A stretch of DNA of 64,000 bases from an uncultured Bacteroidota bacterium (GTDB lineage: Bacteria; Bacteroidota; Bacteroidia; Flavobacteriales; Flavobacteriaceae), in the NCBI GenBank assembly GCA_902577515.1, contig CACGZJ010000006.1, forward strand, positions 1 to 64,000, given 5' to 3'. The position numbers were made by a program, and so were the translations under genes. The notes below the pieces were generated by a model. That model saw nothing but the letters and a program-made list of their open reading frames with translations, did not search any database and was not told the DNA's origin. This document shows positions 1 through 9,214 of the stretch, piece by piece. Each line of letters starts with the position of its first letter. Positions within the stretch are counted from its first letter, which is position 1.

Positions 1-597
1 CTCAACTACTTCCTCTACTTTCTCGTGAATATTCTCTTTCTGCTTAGCAACTTCACTCATCATTTTTTCTTCCATTTCCTTGCCCTTTTTAAATACAAAT
101 GTCTTTTCAAGATTTCTATTAAATAATTCAGAGTCAAACTCTCCGTCTCCTTTTTTTAGTATATGCCATTCTCCATTCTCATAAACCTCTATATCTAGAT
201 TATTTATACTCATTGGACTAAAAGTTGCATACCATTGAGTTGGGTCAGCACCTTTTGACTTACCAATTTCTGCCATTTTTTCCCATAGCATAGGATTTAC
301 CTTAGATTTATGTTTGTACTTTGCAAATGTTACAAATAAGGAATTAAGATTAGTGATAAGTCTTGCACATCCAATATACTTTTCAAATTCTTCAGGTGTA
401 TTTAAATCAAATTCTTTATTTCCATCATTAAATCTTTTAAATGCAGAGTATTCCCATTCAGAGTTTGTTGAAAACCACAAACCAGGCTTTTTTACCTTAA
501 GCATTTTTTCAGTCTGAGAGGTAAGGATTTTTCCAACCTTAAAAATTTCTATTAGATGGGATAATGATGTATAATGATACAGTAAAGTTTTTTCCAT
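1..597 (-). CDS. Hypothetical protein, truncated by the window edge (199 codons visible)
   Basis: Manual minus-strand translation from ATG at 597 is open to position 1: MEKTLLYHYTSLSHLIEIFKVGKILTSQTEKMLKVKKPGLWFSTNSEWEYSAFKRF...EEVVE. Absent from the ORF track, probably because it has no stop in the window. Confidence 0.75.
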   Translation of the reverse strand, partial: MEKTLLYHYTSLSHLIEIFKVGKILTSQTEKMLKVKKPGLWFSTNSEWEYSAFKRFNDGNKEFDLNTPEEFEKYIGCARLITNLNSLFVTFAKYKHKSKVNPMLWEKMAEIGKSKGADPTQWYATFSPMSINNLDIEVYENGEWHILKKGDGEFDSELFNRNLEKTFVFKKGKEMEEKMMSEVAKQKENIHEKVEEVVE

Positions 598-600
598 ATA

Positions 601-608
601 CAAAGATA
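601..608 (-). promoter_or_regulatory. Candidate -7 element TATCTTTG for the edge gene
   Basis: TAnnTTTG match on the minus strand, 3 nt from ATG 597. Confidence 0.4.
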
Positions 609-631
609 TGAATTGATTTACTCATTTTACC

Positions 632-639
632 TATTTTTG
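632..639 (+). promoter_or_regulatory. Candidate -7 element TATTTTTG upstream of crtB
   Basis: Matches Bacteroidota TAnnTTTG; TTG at 613-615; ATG at 644. Confidence 0.5.
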
Positions 640-643
640 TAAT

Positions 644-1492
644 ATGAAATCTGTCTTTGATAAAATATCAGAAGAGTCAAGTAAAATTGTAATTAAGAGA
701 TATAGTACATCTTTTTATTTCTCAAGTAGTTTATTATCAAAGTCTATAAGACAAGATATTTTTAATATTTACGGATTTGTTAGACTAGCGGATGAGATTG
801 TTGATACTTTTCATGAATTTCCAAAAAAAGAACTATTAAATGAGTTTGAAAAAGAATTATGGAGAAGTTTAGAAAATAAAATTAGCTTAAATCCAATTCT
901 TAACTCATTTCAAAATACTGTCAATAAATATTCTATACCTAAAAATTTAATAAGTTCTTTTCTAGATAGTATGAAAATGGATTTGGATAAGAAGGAATAT
1001 AACTCAGTAGAAGAGTATAAAAAATATATTTATGGGTCTGCCGATGTAGTTGGTTTGATGTGCTTAAAAGTATTTGTAAAAGGTTCTGACACCTTATATT
1101 CTGATCTTAGTAAATATGCAATATCATTGGGATCAGCATTTCAAAAAGTAAACTTTTTAAGAGATCTTAGAGATGATTCAAATATTTTAAAGCGTGTATA
1201 TTTTCCAAATGTCGATATGGATGATTTTAATGAGGAATCAAAAATAGAAATAATTAAAGAAATTGAATTAGATTTTAAGAATGCGATAAAAGGAATAGCT
1301 CAATTACCAAAGAATTCACGCTTTGCAGTATACATAGCATACAGGTATTATAATAAGCTTTTAAAAAAATTAAAAAGAACATCTTCTGAAAATATTATTA
1401 AAAACAGAGTAAGAATTCATAATTTCCAAAAGTTTACTGTAATTGCTCGCTCATATGTTAAATATCAATTAAATTTAATTCAATGGATATAG
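644..1492 (+). CDS. crtB: Phytoene synthase (squalene/phytoene synthase family)
   Basis: 282 aa; YGFVRLADEIVD and QKVNFLRDLRDD Asp-rich motifs; overlaps the crtZ start. Confidence 0.93.
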   Translation: MKSVFDKISEESSKIVIKRYSTSFYFSSSLLSKSIRQDIFNIYGFVRLADEIVDTFHEFPKKELLNEFEKELWRSLENKISLNPILNSFQNTVNKYSIPKNLISSFLDSMKMDLDKKEYNSVEEYKKYIYGSADVVGLMCLKVFVKGSDTLYSDLSKYAISLGSAFQKVNFLRDLRDDSNILKRVYFPNVDMDDFNEESKIEIIKEIELDFKNAIKGIAQLPKNSRFAVYIAYRYYNKLLKKLKRTSSENIIKNRVRIHNFQKFTVIARSYVKYQLNLIQWI

Positions 1493-1926
1493 CTATTTGG
1501 ATTTTTACACTAATAGTAACATTTATTATAACTGAATTTACTGCTTGGTTTAACCATAAATATATAATGCATGGTCCTCTATGGATTCTCCACAAAGACC
1601 ACCATAAAAAAGATCATAAATCATGGTTCGAAAGAAATGATTTATTCTTCTTTTTCTATGCTTTTTTAAGTTTTAGCTTTGTTGTTCTTTGGGGTCAAGG
1701 TTTTTGGTTGGGGCTTCCTATTGCGATTGGAATTGGACTCTACGGTTTGGCATATTTTATAGTCCATGATGTGTTTATTCATCAAAGATTTAAGATTTTT
1801 AGAAATATTGACAATAAATATGCTAGAGGAGTTAGAAGAGCTCACAAAATACATCATAAAAATATAAATAAAGAGGGAGGAGAATGTTTTGGAATGTTAA
1901 TTGTTCCTTTTAAATACTTTAAATAA
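1483..1926 (+). CDS. crtZ: Beta-carotene hydroxylase (fatty acid hydroxylase-type His-box protein)
   Basis: 147 aa; HKYIMHGPLWILHKDHHKKDH and HDVFIHQRF...RRAHKIHHK histidine boxes; adjacent to crtB. Confidence 0.92.
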   Translation: MDIAIWIFTLIVTFIITEFTAWFNHKYIMHGPLWILHKDHHKKDHKSWFERNDLFFFFYAFLSFSFVVLWGQGFWLGLPIAIGIGLYGLAYFIVHDVFIHQRFKIFRNIDNKYARGVRRAHKIHHKNINKEGGECFGMLIVPFKYFK

Positions 1927-3297
1927 CTATTCTTTCTTCCAATTATAAACAAAATTACAATAGCTACTTTCTGAATTTATATTAACATAGGTTTCATTAA
2001 TTTTATCTTCCATCCATTTTTTAACAGTTTTAAGCTGTTTTTCAGTTAACGCCAATTCTTTGATTTTTACATAATCTAATGAAAAGTCCGCAGTATGTTC
2101 ATCAAACCTGTTAGTAACCTTTAAAATTTTATACTTTGAAACAGTATTTTCTGAATTATCTAATAATGGCATACTCATTTCATTATCTTTAAGATCCTTG
2201 ACCTGTGAATATAATAAGGGGTCCATTTTAACTAATTCAAACCTAGTATCATTAGTAGAAGGGTTTATTATAACTCCCCCATTTAGTCTAGTTTCTTTTT
2301 CATCTGAAAACTGTAAAGCAGCATCTGAGAATGTGATTTCATTATTTAAAATTCTTTCTCTTATATTATCTATCTTTTCTTTAGCTTCCCTTAACTCTTC
2401 AGCTGATATATTTGGAATTAAAAGTATATGTCTTACATCAATTTCTTGACCTCTTATCTTATCAACTGCAACAATATGCCATCCAACTTCTGTTCTAAAA
2501 GGTTGAGATATTTCACCTTCCTGAAGACTGAAAGCGACATCTCTGAACTCCTTAAACATTCTTGGTTTTTTTCTATTAAGAGTATATTTACCGCCTTTAC
2601 TTCTTGAACCAGGATCTTGAGAATATAAAAGTGCCTTTGATGCAAAACTCATTCCTCCCTCTAATATATCTTCCCTGAAAAGTTTTAATTGATCTATAAT
2701 TCTCTCATTTTCTTCTTCAGTCACCTTTGGCTCAACTACAATTTGGGCAATCTCTAATTCTGTCCCAAATACTGGTAGATCAATCCTAGGGATGGAGTTA
2801 AAGAATTGTCTTACTTCTTCTGGTGTGATTTCAACTTTTTCAACTATATTCTCCTGCATCATCTCAGATAATCTTTGTGTTTTATTTATTTCAAATAATT
2901 CATCCCTAAAGGAAATTTCATCTCTTTTATTATAAAACTCAAGGACTTTGTCTATATCTCCTAGTTGTTCTGTAAAATATTCAATTTGCCTATCAACATA
3001 ATCATATATTTCATTATCAGAAAACTCCAAACTATCCTGGATTGCGTGATGAGCATAGAGTTTGTCTTCCATTAATTTACCTAGTAACTGACATCTAGAA
3101 ATACCTCTAGTTGACAAACCTTGGGATTCCATGTCAATAAGAACCTTATCGATATCTGAGTCAAGAATTATAAAGTCTCCAATCACAGAAGATATACCAT
3201 CTATTTTAATCTTTTCTTGAGAAAAAGAAAATTGTATAGCAACAATTAATAATAAACTAATTAAAAGTTTCGTATTTATTTGATTTAAGAGCATCAT
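1927..3297 (-). CDS. SurA-like periplasmic peptidylprolyl isomerase (parvulin repeats)
   Basis: 456 aa; signal peptide; repeated parvulin-like EIAQIVVEPK... and DVRHILLIPN... segments. Confidence 0.88.
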   Translation of the reverse strand: MMLLNQINTKLLISLLLIVAIQFSFSQEKIKIDGISSVIGDFIILDSDIDKVLIDMESQGLSTRGISRCQLLGKLMEDKLYAHHAIQDSLEFSDNEIYDYVDRQIEYFTEQLGDIDKVLEFYNKRDEISFRDELFEINKTQRLSEMMQENIVEKVEITPEEVRQFFNSIPRIDLPVFGTELEIAQIVVEPKVTEEENERIIDQLKLFREDILEGGMSFASKALLYSQDPGSRSKGGKYTLNRKKPRMFKEFRDVAFSLQEGEISQPFRTEVGWHIVAVDKIRGQEIDVRHILLIPNISAEELREAKEKIDNIRERILNNEITFSDAALQFSDEKETRLNGGVIINPSTNDTRFELVKMDPLLYSQVKDLKDNEMSMPLLDNSENTVSKYKILKVTNRFDEHTADFSLDYVKIKELALTEKQLKTVKKWMEDKINETYVNINSESSYCNFVYNWKKE

Positions 3298-4096
3298 TTA
3301 AAATTTCTTTATTTATTTGTTGAATTAAATTTATCTTTCTTTGATTTATGATATTTAATCTAATTCTTTCATAAAGATAAGACAAAGGAGGAATATTTCC
3401 TGATTTTAAATATTCAATAACTATAAAATAGCTTATATAATCATTTTGACTAATTTCATATAGTCGATTTACTGTTTGATAGTCAGTTTTATTTTTTTGA
3501 TTTAAAAATTCTACAGATGAAATGACTTCTCTTTCTGTAAACCAAATAGAGTCATTTAGTTTTAAATCTGCAAACTGGAAATTAAGTGAATCTAAAAATA
3601 ATCTATCATTAGTATTCATTCTTGATATAAATCTTCTGATTTGATTTTTATTGATATTATCTTCTGGTAGTTTTACATATCTATACTTTAAAAGATTTTC
3701 ATTCAATCTATAAGCATTTATATTTTGGTTGTAGAAAGATTCAATTTCTTGATTTGAGACAATTGAGTCTATTCTTGAATTAATAATCAAATCTTTATAG
3801 GCATTTATATATAAATCTGATTTAAATTTTTCAACTAAACCATCCAATTCATTCTTTTTAGATTGTGATAAATTAGTCAATGACAAATCATAGAAAATCT
3901 GTTGTTTAGCCCAGCTCTCAACAAAATTTAAAAATCTTCTTAAACTATCATCCTCAGATTTAAAAACTGGTAATTGATTCTTATATAAAAAATTTTCGCC
4001 TGCTCTAGCAATAAGTTCATTAGAAAAGTTTTCTGAACTATTATTGCATCCTATAACAAACACAGTAAAAAAAAATAAAAGAATAAACTTTTTCAA
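3257..4096 (-). CDS. Lipoprotein, probable PpiC/SurA-like chaperone
   Basis: 279 aa; lipobox VIGC; precedes and overlaps the SurA-like gene. Confidence 0.65.
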   Translation of the reverse strand: MKKFILLFFFTVFVIGCNNSSENFSNELIARAGENFLYKNQLPVFKSEDDSLRRFLNFVESWAKQQIFYDLSLTNLSQSKKNELDGLVEKFKSDLYINAYKDLIINSRIDSIVSNQEIESFYNQNINAYRLNENLLKYRYVKLPEDNINKNQIRRFISRMNTNDRLFLDSLNFQFADLKLNDSIWFTEREVISSVEFLNQKNKTDYQTVNRLYEISQNDYISYFIVIEYLKSGNIPPLSYLYERIRLNIINQRKINLIQQINKEILNDALKSNKYETFN

Positions 4097-4099
4097 ACT

Positions 4100-5575
4100 C
4101 TATATTTTTGGAGGGCTATAATTTGGTGCTTCTTTTGTTATTGACACATTATGTGGATGACTTTCCCTGATCCCTGATCCAGTGATCTTTACAAATTTTG
4201 ACAAGTTTTTTAGTGCTTTTATGTCTTTTGATCCACAATAACCCATTCCAGATCTTAATCCGCCAATAAATTGATGAATACTTTCATTAAGTTGACCTTT
4301 GTAGGGAACTCTTCCAACAATTCCTTCAGGTACTAATTTTTTGTTATCAGACTGATCTGACTGGAAGTATCTATCCTTACTACCCTTTTGCATAGCCTCT
4401 ACAGATCCCATCCCCCTGTATGTTTTAAATTTTCTACCCTCATAAATGACAGTTTCACCAGGAGATTCTTCAGTACCAGCTAGAAGAGATCCTAGCATTA
4501 CAGTATCAGCACCAGCAGCTATTGCTTTAGTAATATCTCCCGTATACTTTACTCCACCATCTGCAATTAAAGGAATTGATGAGTTTTTTAAAACCTCCGA
4601 GACACTTATGATAGCTGATAACTGTGGATATCCAACTCCAGCAACAACTCTTGTGGTACATATTGAGCCAGGCCCAATTCCAACTTTAATTGCATCAGCT
4701 CCATTTTCTTTTAGATAAGCAGCAGCCTCACCAGTTGCTATATTACCAACGATTATATCAGTATCACTAAATGAATCCTTAAGATTTTTTAATACATCTC
4801 CTACTCTACTTGAATGTGCATGGGCGGTATCAACTACAATAGCATCTACTCCACTCTCGACTAGTTTTTTAGCTCTTTTTTTATAATCATTGTCTGTACC
4901 AATTGCAGCCGCTACCATTAATCTTCCAAGTTTATCTTTATTAGAAATAGGTTTTTCAGAGTGTTTATTTATGTCTCTAAATGTAATTAAACCCATTAAT
5001 ACTCCATTAGAATCAACAACTGGCAGTTTTTCAATTTTATGATTTTGTAAAATTTCTTCCGCTTCAATTAATGATGTACCTATACCTGTAGTAATCAATT
5101 TTTTACTTGTCATTACATCAGAAAGTTTCTTTGAGTCATCTTTTTCAAACCTTAAATCACGATTAGTTACAATACCAATTAACTTAGAGGAATTTGAGAC
5201 AATTGGAATACCTCCAATTTTATATTTTTTCATATTATTTTTTGCATCAATAACTAGAGAATCTTTAGTGAGAGTAACAGGGTCAATAATCATTCCTGAT
5301 TCAGCTCTTTTTACTAATCTAACCTCATTACACTGGTCTTGAATAGATAGATTCTTATGTATTACACCTATACCTCCTTCACCAGCAATAGCAATAGCCA
5401 TTTTACTTTCCGTAACTGTATCCATTGCAGCAGAAACTATAGGAATATTTAAATTTATATTTCTACTGAATTTTGTTTTTAGGGAAACTTCTGACGGAAG
5501 AACTTCTGAGTAAGCAGGGACGAGTAATACATCATCGTATGTTAAACCCTCTTCTACAAATTTTGATTTAGTCAT
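4100..5575 (-). CDS. guaB: IMP dehydrogenase
   Basis: IMPDH motifs GIGPGSICTTRVVAGVG, ADGGVKYTGDI, YRGMGS; two CBS domains. The ORF-track start at 5581 is TTG; ATG is at 5575. Confidence 0.97.
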   Translation of the reverse strand: MTKSKFVEEGLTYDDVLLVPAYSEVLPSEVSLKTKFSRNINLNIPIVSAAMDTVTESKMAIAIAGEGGIGVIHKNLSIQDQCNEVRLVKRAESGMIIDPVTLTKDSLVIDAKNNMKKYKIGGIPIVSNSSKLIGIVTNRDLRFEKDDSKKLSDVMTSKKLITTGIGTSLIEAEEILQNHKIEKLPVVDSNGVLMGLITFRDINKHSEKPISNKDKLGRLMVAAAIGTDNDYKKRAKKLVESGVDAIVVDTAHAHSSRVGDVLKNLKDSFSDTDIIVGNIATGEAAAYLKENGADAIKVGIGPGSICTTRVVAGVGYPQLSAIISVSEVLKNSSIPLIADGGVKYTGDITKAIAAGADTVMLGSLLAGTEESPGETVIYEGRKFKTYRGMGSVEAMQKGSKDRYFQSDQSDNKKLVPEGIVGRVPYKGQLNESIHQFIGGLRSGMGYCGSKDIKALKNLSKFVKITGSGIRESHPHNVSITKEAPNYSPPKI

Positions 5576-5602
5576 ATGCAATTAATTATAAACTAATTGC
5601 AT
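5576..5602. promoter_or_regulatory. Perfect 9-bp inverted repeat in the guaB leader
   Basis: ATGCAATTA (5576-5584), 9-nt spacer, TAATTGCAT (5594-5602). Confidence 0.6.
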
Positions 5603-5603
5603 G

Positions 5604-5611
5604 CAAATATA
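5604..5611 (-). promoter_or_regulatory. Candidate -7 element TATATTTG for guaB
   Basis: TAnnTTTG match on the minus strand. Confidence 0.5.
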
Positions 5612-5632
5612 CAAATTTATATCAAGAAGGGT

Positions 5633-6217
5633 TCATGTTAGTATTAGTAGACCTATGGTAATAAAAATCAAACATTTAAAGTACTTAAGCTTATTATTTT
5701 TTGAATCTATACTCATATATTTTACTAATTTATTTGCAATCAATGAAACTGAAATAAAAATAAGTAATGCTTGAAAGATGAAAATAGCACCTAATATTAT
5801 AAATTGATTTGAAATTTTTATTGTATCTGAAAATAAAAAGTTTGGAAAATAAGCAATAAAAAAGATTAAAACCTTTGGGTTTATAAGATTCATGTAGAAA
5901 CCTCTTAGAAATAATCTCCTATTTAGACTTATACTAATTTTATTTTCTGATTTAATCTCTAAATATGCTAGATAGAAGAGATACATTGTTCCAAAATATT
6001 TTAAAAAAGTAATAAAGAATATATTACTCTCAATCAACGCAGATAGTCCAAAAACTAAAAACATTGTATGAAATATTAATCCAGCACATAAACCTAAAGA
6101 GGTTATTATTCCGTTTTTCTTCTTATCTAAGCTTTGATTAACAACAAATAAGATATCTGGTCCTGGCATTAAGGTTAGAACTAATGATGATATAAGAAAC
6201 AATAATATTTCCTGCAT
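5633..6217 (-). CDS. LysE/RhtB family amino-acid exporter
   Basis: 194 aa membrane protein; LMPGPDILFVVNQSLDKKKNGI...GLCAGL motif. Confidence 0.85.
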   Translation of the reverse strand: MQEILLFLISSLVLTLMPGPDILFVVNQSLDKKKNGIITSLGLCAGLIFHTMFLVFGLSALIESNIFFITFLKYFGTMYLFYLAYLEIKSENKISISLNRRLFLRGFYMNLINPKVLIFFIAYFPNFLFSDTIKISNQFIILGAIFIFQALLIFISVSLIANKLVKYMSIDSKNNKLKYFKCLIFITIGLLILT

Positions 6218-6262
6218 TTCATGAATTTAATTATTATTTATATTTGAGCCCAAAATATTTAT

Positions 6263-7027
6263 ATGAATAATATTTCTAAAAATCTTGAACCACTAAAAAA
6301 TAAATTAAGAAATCACTCTTTGTATAATTCTATTGAAAGTGTCGATGATCTAAAAACTTTTACAAATGCCCATGTATATGCAGTCTGGGATTTTATGTCA
6401 TTATTAAAGTTTTTACAAATTAATTTAACTACTATTTCTCTTCCTTGGTATCCAAGCAATAATACTTCAACTGCTAAACTTATTAACGAAATTGTTGCTG
6501 GTGAGGAAACAGATGAAAATGAGTTTGGTAAACCAATGTCACATTTTGAAATGTATCTAGATTCAATTGAATCATTTGGTGTTAAAACTGACTCTATATT
6601 AAATAATATTAATTCATTAAAATCATTAGATACTATTCAAAATGAAATAGAAAAACTAGAAATAAAAGATTATATAAAAGAGTTTTTAAAATTTACATTC
6701 TCTGTAATAAATAATGGGAAAATTCATGAGGTAGCAGCTGTATTTACTTTTGGAAGAGAGGACTTAATCCCTGATATGTTTATGCCTCTATTGGAAGGAA
6801 TAAATTCAAAAAATAATGAATTGAACAAATTAATTTACTACTTTAAGCGTCACATTGAAGTTGATGGTGATATGCACGGTCCTATGGCTATGGAGATGCT
6901 CAAATATTTATGTAAAGATGATGAAGAAAAAATATTAGAAGCTAAATTAATTTCAGAAAAAGCCCTTCTTTCCAGAATATCCTTTTGGGATGGTATAGAA
7001 AGTGAAATAAAAACTAATAAAAACTAA
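6263..7027 (+). CDS. DUF3050 family protein (heme-oxygenase-like helical fold expected)
   Basis: 254 aa; HVYAVWDFMSLLKFLQ...LINEIVAGEETDE. Confidence 0.8.
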   Translation: MNNISKNLEPLKNKLRNHSLYNSIESVDDLKTFTNAHVYAVWDFMSLLKFLQINLTTISLPWYPSNNTSTAKLINEIVAGEETDENEFGKPMSHFEMYLDSIESFGVKTDSILNNINSLKSLDTIQNEIEKLEIKDYIKEFLKFTFSVINNGKIHEVAAVFTFGREDLIPDMFMPLLEGINSKNNELNKLIYYFKRHIEVDGDMHGPMAMEMLKYLCKDDEEKILEAKLISEKALLSRISFWDGIESEIKTNKN

Positions 7028-7028
7028 A

Positions 7029-8114
7029 ATGAAAAATTTTAAATTAATAATTCTACTAATATTCATTTCAAATGTATTTTCACAAGAAATTTCTAATAAA
7101 TATGCTGAAACAATTACGTCTGAAGAATTAAAATCTCTTATTTATGTTTATGCATCCGACAGTTTTGAAGGTAGAGAAGCCGGAACTAGAGGTGAAATAT
7201 TAGCAGTAGAATTTATCAGAGACTTTTACTTAAATAATGATATTAAGCCAGCAAATGGTACTGATAATTATTTTCAAAAAATGGAAGTAACAATACCCGA
7301 AAGGATTTCTTTACCAGATAAAGTTCCAGATTCAGTAAGAGTATTTATGCAGAACGGAGAGATGGAAAAATTAAGAAACTATGCAAGAATTGCTGGAGTA
7401 AGAACAGGTGGAGGTAAAATAAATTCAATAAATGTCGCATCGATTATTGAGGGTTCTGTATACCCTAATGAATATATTGTACTTACAGCACACCTTGATC
7501 ATGTTGGTATGGAAGATGAAGAAATTTTTAATGGAGCGGATGATGATGGATCTGGTTCTATGGCTCTTTTAGAGATTGCTCAAGCATTTAAGATGGCAGC
7601 TATAGATGGATATAGACCAAAAAGATCAATTGTTATTCTTCATGTTTCTGCGGAGGAAAAGGGTTTACTTGGATCAGAATATTATACAGAAAACCCTCTT
7701 TATCCACTTGAAGATACAATCACCAATTTAAATGTTGATATGATAGGAAGGACTGATCCTACTAGAGATTCAGATAATGATAATTATATTTATTTAATTG
7801 GTACAGATAGGTTAAGTTCTATGCTTCATGAAACATCTGAAAGGGTTAATAAGAAGACTGTTAATCTTGAATTAGATTATAGGTTTAATGCATGGGATGA
7901 TCCAAATAGATTCTATTTTAGAAGTGATCATTATAATTTTGCTAAAAATAATATCCCTGTAATTTTTTATTTTAGTGGTACTCATGAAGATTATCATATG
8001 CCTACTGATACAGCTGATAAAATTAGATATGATCTTCTGACAAAAAGAACTAAATTAATATTCCATACTGCATGGGAAATAGCAAATATGGAAGAAAAAA
8101 TTATTGTTGATTAA
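7029..8114 (+). CDS. Secreted M28 family metallopeptidase
   Basis: 361 aa; signal peptide; LTAHLDHVG, GADDDGSG, SAEEKGLLGSEYY. Confidence 0.9.
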   Translation: MKNFKLIILLIFISNVFSQEISNKYAETITSEELKSLIYVYASDSFEGREAGTRGEILAVEFIRDFYLNNDIKPANGTDNYFQKMEVTIPERISLPDKVPDSVRVFMQNGEMEKLRNYARIAGVRTGGGKINSINVASIIEGSVYPNEYIVLTAHLDHVGMEDEEIFNGADDDGSGSMALLEIAQAFKMAAIDGYRPKRSIVILHVSAEEKGLLGSEYYTENPLYPLEDTITNLNVDMIGRTDPTRDSDNDNYIYLIGTDRLSSMLHETSERVNKKTVNLELDYRFNAWDDPNRFYFRSDHYNFAKNNIPVIFYFSGTHEDYHMPTDTADKIRYDLLTKRTKLIFHTAWEIANMEEKIIVD

Positions 8115-8125
8115 ATTATTTAAAT

Positions 8126-8314
8126 ATGGGAAGTAAATTTTTTGGAAATAAAAATGATAATCGTGAGACAAAAGGTAAGAGGTTATTCAAGGGAGGAAAG
8201 TCTAAATCAAAAAATAAGGTTTCTTCAAAGTCAAATGTAAAAAGTAAAGCCCAAAGTAGAGGGTTTGCTAACTCTGGTAGTTCAGGAGTAAGAAAAGTTG
8301 GACGAGGAGGATAA
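8126..8314 (+). CDS. Small basic Gly/Lys/Ser-rich protein of unknown function
   Basis: 62 aa ORF in the gap between the M28 peptidase and tRNA-His; low complexity. Confidence 0.5.
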   Translation: MGSKFFGNKNDNRETKGKRLFKGGKSKSKNKVSSKSNVKSKAQSRGFANSGSSGVRKVGRGG

Positions 8315-8369
8315 TTCTTTTTTTTTGATATGAATAGATTATTATTACTATTTACACTTGTTTTATTTG

Positions 8370-8444
8370 GGTGGAAGACCGGATTCGAACCGGCGACCTC
8401 CTGAACCACAATCAGGCGTTCTAACCAACTGAACTACAACCACC
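8370..8444 (-). tRNA. tRNA-His (GTG)
   Basis: Minus strand GGTGGTTGTAGTTCAGTTGGTTAGAACGCCTGATTGTGGTTCAGGAGGTCGCCGGTTCGAATCCGGTCTTCCACC; anticodon GTG; G-1 present. Confidence 0.93.
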
Positions 8445-8500
8445 ATAATGAGTGGCAAAAATAGGTGATTTAAAAAATATAATGAAGAATTTTTTAAAAA

Positions 8501-9214
8501 TTATATAAGATCAGATAGATTACTAACAGCTATATTTCTTCTTGACTGAAATGCTTCTGCATACTCAACATCTATCAGCCTACCATAATTTTTTGATCTA
8601 TATGAAATACTTTCAATAAAGTTTTCAGAATTGATTTTAGTTGATGTTGAATTTACGTCTTTAATTACTTGACTTTTATATGCTAAAATTGAATTAATCT
8701 TTGTATCCATAAAATTTGAAACATCAATCAAGACATCAGGTTTAAAGTCATTCCATTGTTGATAATTAAGATTAATTTTTGGCCTCCATGGGTCTTGATT
8801 TTTACCATTAAAAGAGGTTTCAAGTTTTGACAAACCACTTATAAAAGAAGCATCATATATTAAGTCAGATGCTTTACCATGGTCAGAGTGACGATCAATC
8901 TGAGTATTTGATAAAACTATATCTGGCTTGTAATGCCTAATGATTTCTACAATTCGAATTTGACTTTCTTTATTATTAAAAATAAATCCATCCTCAAATT
9001 CAAGATTCATACGAAAAGAAACACCCAAAATTTTTGATGCCTCAATAGCTTCTTTATCTCTTATTTCAATAGTGCCATTGGTACCAAGTTCACCTCTAGT
9101 AAGATCAACTACACCTACCTTTTTCCCTGTAGATGTAGATTTAACGATAGTTCCACCGCACCCCATTTCTACATCATCTGGATGAGCACCGAATGCAAGT
9201 ATATCTAATTTCAT
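8501..9214 (-). CDS. bshB1: Bacillithiol biosynthesis deacetylase BshB1 (LmbE-like)
   Basis: 237 aa; DILAFGAHPDDVEMGCGGT; SDHGKASDL. Confidence 0.9.
   Translation of the reverse strand: MKLDILAFGAHPDDVEMGCGGTIVKSTSTGKKVGVVDLTRGELGTNGTIEIRDKEAIEASKILGVSFRMNLEFEDGFIFNNKESQIRIVEIIRHYKPDIVLSNTQIDRHSDHGKASDLIYDASFISGLSKLETSFNGKNQDPWRPKINLNYQQWNDFKPDVLIDVSNFMDTKINSILAYKSQVIKDVNSTSTKINSENFIESISYRSKNYGRLIDVEYAEAFQSRRNIAVSNLSDLI

Noticed and set aside
314-517. 67-aa plus-strand ORF near the left edge
   Set aside because: Antisense to the minus-strand edge gene that is open over 199 codons and has a plausible promoter.
8116-8409. 97-aa minus-strand ORF beginning MVQEVAGSNPVFHPN
   Set aside because: Starts inside tRNA-His (the EVAGSNPVF string is a translated T-arm) and runs antisense to the small basic ORF; a classic spurious call.
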